Assembly (NCBI GenBank): GCA_040221475.1
Contig: JAVKEJ010000060.1
Location: 62,001-126,000, forward strand
Reading direction: 5' to 3'
DNA from: WLXB01 sp040221475
Lineage (GTDB): Bacteria; Pseudomonadota; Alphaproteobacteria; Rhodospirillales; Rhodospirillaceae
Length of the DNA: 64,000 nucleotides
This document shows positions 60,971 through 64,000 of this stretch, piece after piece. The notes beneath the pieces were generated by a model that ran no database searches, was not told where the DNA came from, and worked only from the letters and a program-made list of their open reading frames with translations. A program made the position numbers and the translations under genes. Positions within the stretch are counted from its first letter, which is position 1, and each line of letters starts with the position of its first letter.

Positions 60971-61900
60971 TTAGAGAGCGTCAGAGAGTTGTGGAACCAC
61001 GTCGAACAAATCGCCTACCAGTCCATAGTCGGCGATCTGGAAAATGGGCGCTTCCTCGTCTTTGTTGATTGCGACAATAACTTTACTGTCTTTCATCCCG
61101 GCAAGGTGCTGGATCGCGCCAGAAATGCCGATGGCAATGTAGAGGTCAGGTGCGACAATTTTTCCGGTCTGACCGACCTGATAATCGTTGGGGACATATC
61201 CGGCATCCACTGCAGCCCGTGAGGCACCTACAGCAGCGCCAAGTTTGTCTGCAAGTGTTTCGATAATTGCGAAGTTCTCTGAACTACCGACGCCGCGGCC
61301 GCCGGAAATAACTATTCCTGCTGAGGTCAACTCAGGCCGTTCTGATTTCGATAATTCCTGACCTACAAATGTCGAAATTTTTGGGTCTTCTGCCGCTGAA
61401 ACGCTTTCAATAGCTGCGGTACCGCCTTCTGCCGCCGCTTTGTCGAAGGTTGAGCCGCGCACAGTAATCAGGATAGTTTTGTCTTTACTTTGTACGGTGG
61501 CCATTGCGTTGCCAGCGTAGATTGGGCGAATAAAGGTATCTGCCGAAACGACGGCTGAGATGTCTGATATCTGTGCAACGTCCAGCAGCGCAGAAACGCG
61601 TGGCATAAAGTTTTTACCAAACGTTGTGGCTGGTGCCAGAATATGGCTGTAATCGCCAGCAACACTTTTTATTAAGGCTGCCACAGGTTCGCCAAGTTGA
61701 TGCTCGTATTGGGCATCATCAGCCACTTTGATGGCGCTTACGCCGACAATCTTGGCCGCTTGTTCTGCAACCGCAGCGCAGTTTGACCCTGCAATCAGAA
61801 TATGAATATCGCCACCGATCTGACTTGCAGCTGTTATTGTGGTCAGCGTTGAAGGTTTGAGGTCTTTGTTATCGTGTTCAGCTATGACAAGGCTGGTCAT
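60971..61900 (-). CDS. etfA: Electron transfer flavoprotein alpha subunit
   Basis: 309 residues. The FAD-binding C-terminal part is clear: VVISGGRGVGSSENFAIIE, VGASRAAVDAGYVPNDYQVG, QTGKIVAPDLYIAIGISGAI, then HLAGMKDSKVIVAINKDEEA. Forms the soluble ETF heterodimer with EtfB and passes electrons from acyl-CoA dehydrogenases to ETF-QO. Overlaps etfB by 4 bp. Confidence 0.96.
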   Translation of the reverse strand: MTSLVIAEHDNKDLKPSTLTTITAASQIGGDIHILIAGSNCAAVAEQAAKIVGVSAIKVADDAQYEHQLGEPVAALIKSVAGDYSHILAPATTFGKNFMPRVSALLDVAQISDISAVVSADTFIRPIYAGNAMATVQSKDKTILITVRGSTFDKAAAEGGTAAIESVSAAEDPKISTFVGQELSKSERPELTSAGIVISGGRGVGSSENFAIIETLADKLGAAVGASRAAVDAGYVPNDYQVGQTGKIVAPDLYIAIGISGAIQHLAGMKDSKVIVAINKDEEAPIFQIADYGLVGDLFDVVPQLSDAL

Positions 61901-62649
61901 GAGATCACCTTCGCTTCGTTGCGGAGTTTGTCGACAAGCTCTGTGACATCGGCAACTTTAACGCCGCCAGATCGTTTTGCAGGCTCTTCCACTTTTAACG
62001 TTGTGATGCGTGGTGTTGTATCCACGCCCAGGTCTTCTGGCGTGATTGTATCGATAGGCTTTTTCTTGGCCTTCATGATGTTCGGAAGTGAGGCATAGCG
62101 GGGTTCATTGAGGCGCAAGTCAGTCGTCACGACACACGGCATTGTGAGAGCCACTGTTTCTAGTCCACCGTCAACCTCTCGAGTGACTGTGGCCGTGCCG
62201 TCAGACAACTCCACTTTTGACGCAAAAGTTCCTTGTGGCCATCCCAATAACGCAGCCAGCATTTGGCCAGTCTGATTGGCGTCATCGTCGATCGCCTGTT
62301 TCCCCACCACGACAAGATCAGGGCTTTCTTTCTCGACCAAAGCCTTGAGCAGTTTTGCGACCGCGAGTGGCTGCAATTCATCATCGGTGTGAACCAAAAT
62401 CCCTCGGTCTGCCCCCATGGCAAGCGCCGTGCGAATGGTTTCCTGACACTGTTGAACGCCCATGCTAACGGCAACAATTTCTTCAACCGTTCCGGCTTCC
62501 TTGAGGCGAACGGCTTCTTCGACAGCAATCTCGTCAAAAGGGTTCATAGACATTTTGACGTTGGCGAGTTCAACGCCTGAATTATCCGCTTTAACACGAA
62601 CTTTGACGTTGTAATCGACCACTCGTTTGACGGCGACCAGGACCTTCAT
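61897..62649 (-). CDS. etfB: Electron transfer flavoprotein beta subunit
   Basis: 250 residues. Typical EtfB segments: MKVLVAVKRVVDYNVKVRVK, MSMNPFDEIAVEEAVRLKEA, and VVVGKQAIDDDANQTGQMLA followed by the AMP-binding region. First gene of etfB-etfA-hbd. The 227-bp gap upstream (62650-62876) holds no gene I can support. Confidence 0.96.
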   Translation of the reverse strand: MKVLVAVKRVVDYNVKVRVKADNSGVELANVKMSMNPFDEIAVEEAVRLKEAGTVEEIVAVSMGVQQCQETIRTALAMGADRGILVHTDDELQPLAVAKLLKALVEKESPDLVVVGKQAIDDDANQTGQMLAALLGWPQGTFASKVELSDGTATVTREVDGGLETVALTMPCVVTTDLRLNEPRYASLPNIMKAKKKPIDTITPEDLGVDTTPRITTLKVEEPAKRSGGVKVADVTELVDKLRNEAKVIS

Positions 62650-62876
62650 ATTTTCGGTTCCGTTTGTAATGGCGAAAAATTAAGCAACTTAGAGGCTAAT
62701 GTGACTTGATTTAGCCACATCAGCACCCAAAAAAGGGGTAAACACCTAATCCTTTGGCAGGGGTTAGTCAACGCCCAATTGTTGCAATGCAGCATGCCTT
62801 TAAGGGCTTAAAACCTAACAATTATAGGGTATTGAGCCTGCTTTATTGCGATATCGGCACACTTGCGGGATTCAGT

Positions 62877-63458
62877 TCAACGTTCACCGCCTGGTCGCCA
62901 GAGCACGTCTCCACCCTCTGCCAGATTCACGACCCGCGCCATGACGAAAAGGAGGTCAGACAAGCGGTTTATGTATTTCATCGCAGCGGTATTTACAGGT
63001 TCTTCTGCCGCGAGAGCCGTCATCATGCGTTCTGCACGTCGCACAACCGTGCGGGCGTGATGAAGGTGAGCCGCTGAGACGGTTCCGCTTGGCAATACAA
63101 ATGAGGTCAAAGGCGATAGAGATTCGTTGAGGTTATCAATATCAGTTTCTAAAGCCTCAATCTGCGCTTGAGTGATGCGTAAACATGTGCCGGGTTCTTC
63201 ACCATCTTGTTCCGGAACACATAAGTCTGCACCTAGATCGAACAGGTCGTTTTGAATACGCAATAAGGTCGCGGCAATTTTAGGGTTTGAGCTACTTGTT
63301 TTGAGTTCGCTTAAGGCTATGCCTATCACCGCATTGGCTTCGTCAACGTCCCCATAGGCGGAGACACGTAAAGCATGTTTTGGAAGACGGGACCCATCCC
63401 CAAGGCCTGTTTCACCCTCATCGCCGGTGCGCGTGTATATTTTATTGAGTTTGACCAT
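62877..63458 (-). CDS. Cob(I)alamin adenosyltransferase, PduO type
   Basis: 193 residues. N-terminal KIYTRTGDEGETGLGDGSRL is the ATP-binding motif of PduO-type enzymes; YGDVDEANAVIG and the C-terminal RRAERMMTALA with YINRLSDLLFVMAR are family-typical. It forms adenosylcobalamin, the cofactor of the class II reductase NrdJ encoded at 43.8 kb. No cobalamin synthesis genes lie nearby. Divergent from lptG. Confidence 0.94.
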   Translation of the reverse strand: MVKLNKIYTRTGDEGETGLGDGSRLPKHALRVSAYGDVDEANAVIGIALSELKTSSSNPKIAATLLRIQNDLFDLGADLCVPEQDGEEPGTCLRITQAQIEALETDIDNLNESLSPLTSFVLPSGTVSAAHLHHARTVVRRAERMMTALAAEEPVNTAAMKYINRLSDLLFVMARVVNLAEGGDVLWRPGGER

Positions 63459-63581
63459 CAGATTGACCCGATTTGGTTTGCCAAGGCCCGTGCGCGGGGT
63501 ATGGGTTTTCTCACCCGTTCACGGGACACGAGATTTAACGTATGGTGAGGATATGTTCGTTTGTAAGATAGGCCAAGACTC

Positions 63582-64000
63582 TTGAACAGGCTCTACCCTA
63601 CTTTATCAATATACATCGGCTGGCAGTTCATCGTCGCGTTTGCGAGCGTTTTGCTGGTGGTGATGGGCTTGATCATGCTGTTCGACCTTATTGAATTGGT
63701 GCGACGGTCTGTGACCGCTGAAGACTTGGGGTTGGGCATGCTGGTCGGGTTGGCGGCCTTAAAGCTCCCTCATACGCTTCAGGATGTTCTGCCATTTGCT
63801 GTGATGATCGGGATGATGTTCGCCCTGTTTAGATTGGCGCGCAATTCCGAGTTGGTTGTTATGCGATCTGCTGGTGTTTCGGTCTGGCAGTTTTTAGCAC
63901 CTACTTTGTTTCTTGTCGCGGCAATGGGTGTTTTTAACCTCATGGTCATTAACCCTTTTTCTGCAAGTTTGTATCAAACCTATGAGCAGCTAAAGGATGA
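63582..64000 (+). CDS. lptG: LPS export permease LptG, 5' part
   Basis: The frame runs off the window after 139 codons. A TTG at 63582 is the first possible start after an in-frame TAA at 63564, and is preferred because the next ATG falls inside the first membrane helix. The N terminus (YIGWQFIVAFASVLLVVMGL, then LFDLIELVRRS) and MIGMMFALFRLARNSELVVM with RSAGVSVWQFL are characteristic of the YjgP/YjgQ family, closer to LptG than LptF. It moves LPS across the periplasm with LptB and LptF. Confidence 0.88.
   Translation, partial: MNRLYPTLSIYIGWQFIVAFASVLLVVMGLIMLFDLIELVRRSVTAEDLGLGMLVGLAALKLPHTLQDVLPFAVMIGMMFALFRLARNSELVVMRSAGVSVWQFLAPTLFLVAAMGVFNLMVINPFSASLYQTYEQLKD

Overview
The window reads as a chromosomal segment of an alphaproteobacterium that carries a defence-rich mobile island at its left end. 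The class assignment rests on several backbone genes seen together: a CcrM-type GANTC methyltransferase, a TIGR02302-type membrane protein, ETF and ETF-quinone oxidoreductase genes, a B12-dependent ribonucleotide reductase, and DUF2924/DUF5681 proteins beside a large serine recombinase. Order and genus cannot be fixed by reading alone; a Rhodospirillales-like or marine deep-branching lineage is a guess.

Region 1 (about 1-17.5 kb) is accessory. It opens with the 3' part of an exonuclease I gene. A tight four-gene plus-strand operon follows: hipB with an extra C-terminal helical domain, hipA, a PD-(D/E)XK-like protein and a HEPN-like helical protein, all behind an array of four operator-like palindromes. 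Next come an unknown gene, a triple-hairpin element, a minus-strand protein with a C-terminal Swt1-type HEPN motif, and a 1443-residue STAND/NACHT-like ATPase ending in a PD-(D/E)XK nuclease signature. After a TM2 protein and a divergent HTH/endonuclease-like pair, a cargo and mobility module closes the island: ParB-methyltransferase fusion, DUF5681, DUF2924 and large serine recombinase. A terminator and a tRNA-Gln(UUG) gene mark the return to backbone DNA.

Region 2 (17.7-32 kb) holds a DsbD-family thiol reductase, ispE, a TPR protein, ETF-QO, a family-4-type uracil-DNA glycosylase with only two cysteines, moaB, a pair of sugar-transferase genes, a cation/proton antiporter, rnhB and ccrM. The rnhB-ccrM gap is dense in GANTC, DnaA-like and CtrA-like sites.

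Region 3 (31.5-43 kb) is mainly membrane and stress genes: two divergent MscS channels, an MHS-type MFS transporter, a 33-residue membrane peptide coupled to corA, a DksA/TraR-family zinc finger, a YcnI-like copper protein next to a PepSY protein, a 34-bp tandem repeat, an outer-membrane beta-barrel and a class II aldolase.

Region 4 (43-64 kb) is backbone: a hemerythrin-like protein, nrdJ, plsC, a YdcF protein, ftsX-ftsE, a large zinc-ribbon membrane protein, a TIGR02302 protein, an argH-lptM-lysA cluster, tlpA, PAP2, an ArnT-like transferase, hbd-etfA-etfB, a PduO-type cobalamin adenosyltransferase and the start of lptG. Functional links within the window: EtfAB passes electrons to ETF-QO, the adenosyltransferase can supply the cofactor of NrdJ, and argH-lptM-lysA joins amino-acid synthesis with outer-membrane assembly.

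The best candidates for undescribed biology are the STAND ATPase with a C-terminal nuclease and the hipBA-nuclease-HEPN operon with its operator array.
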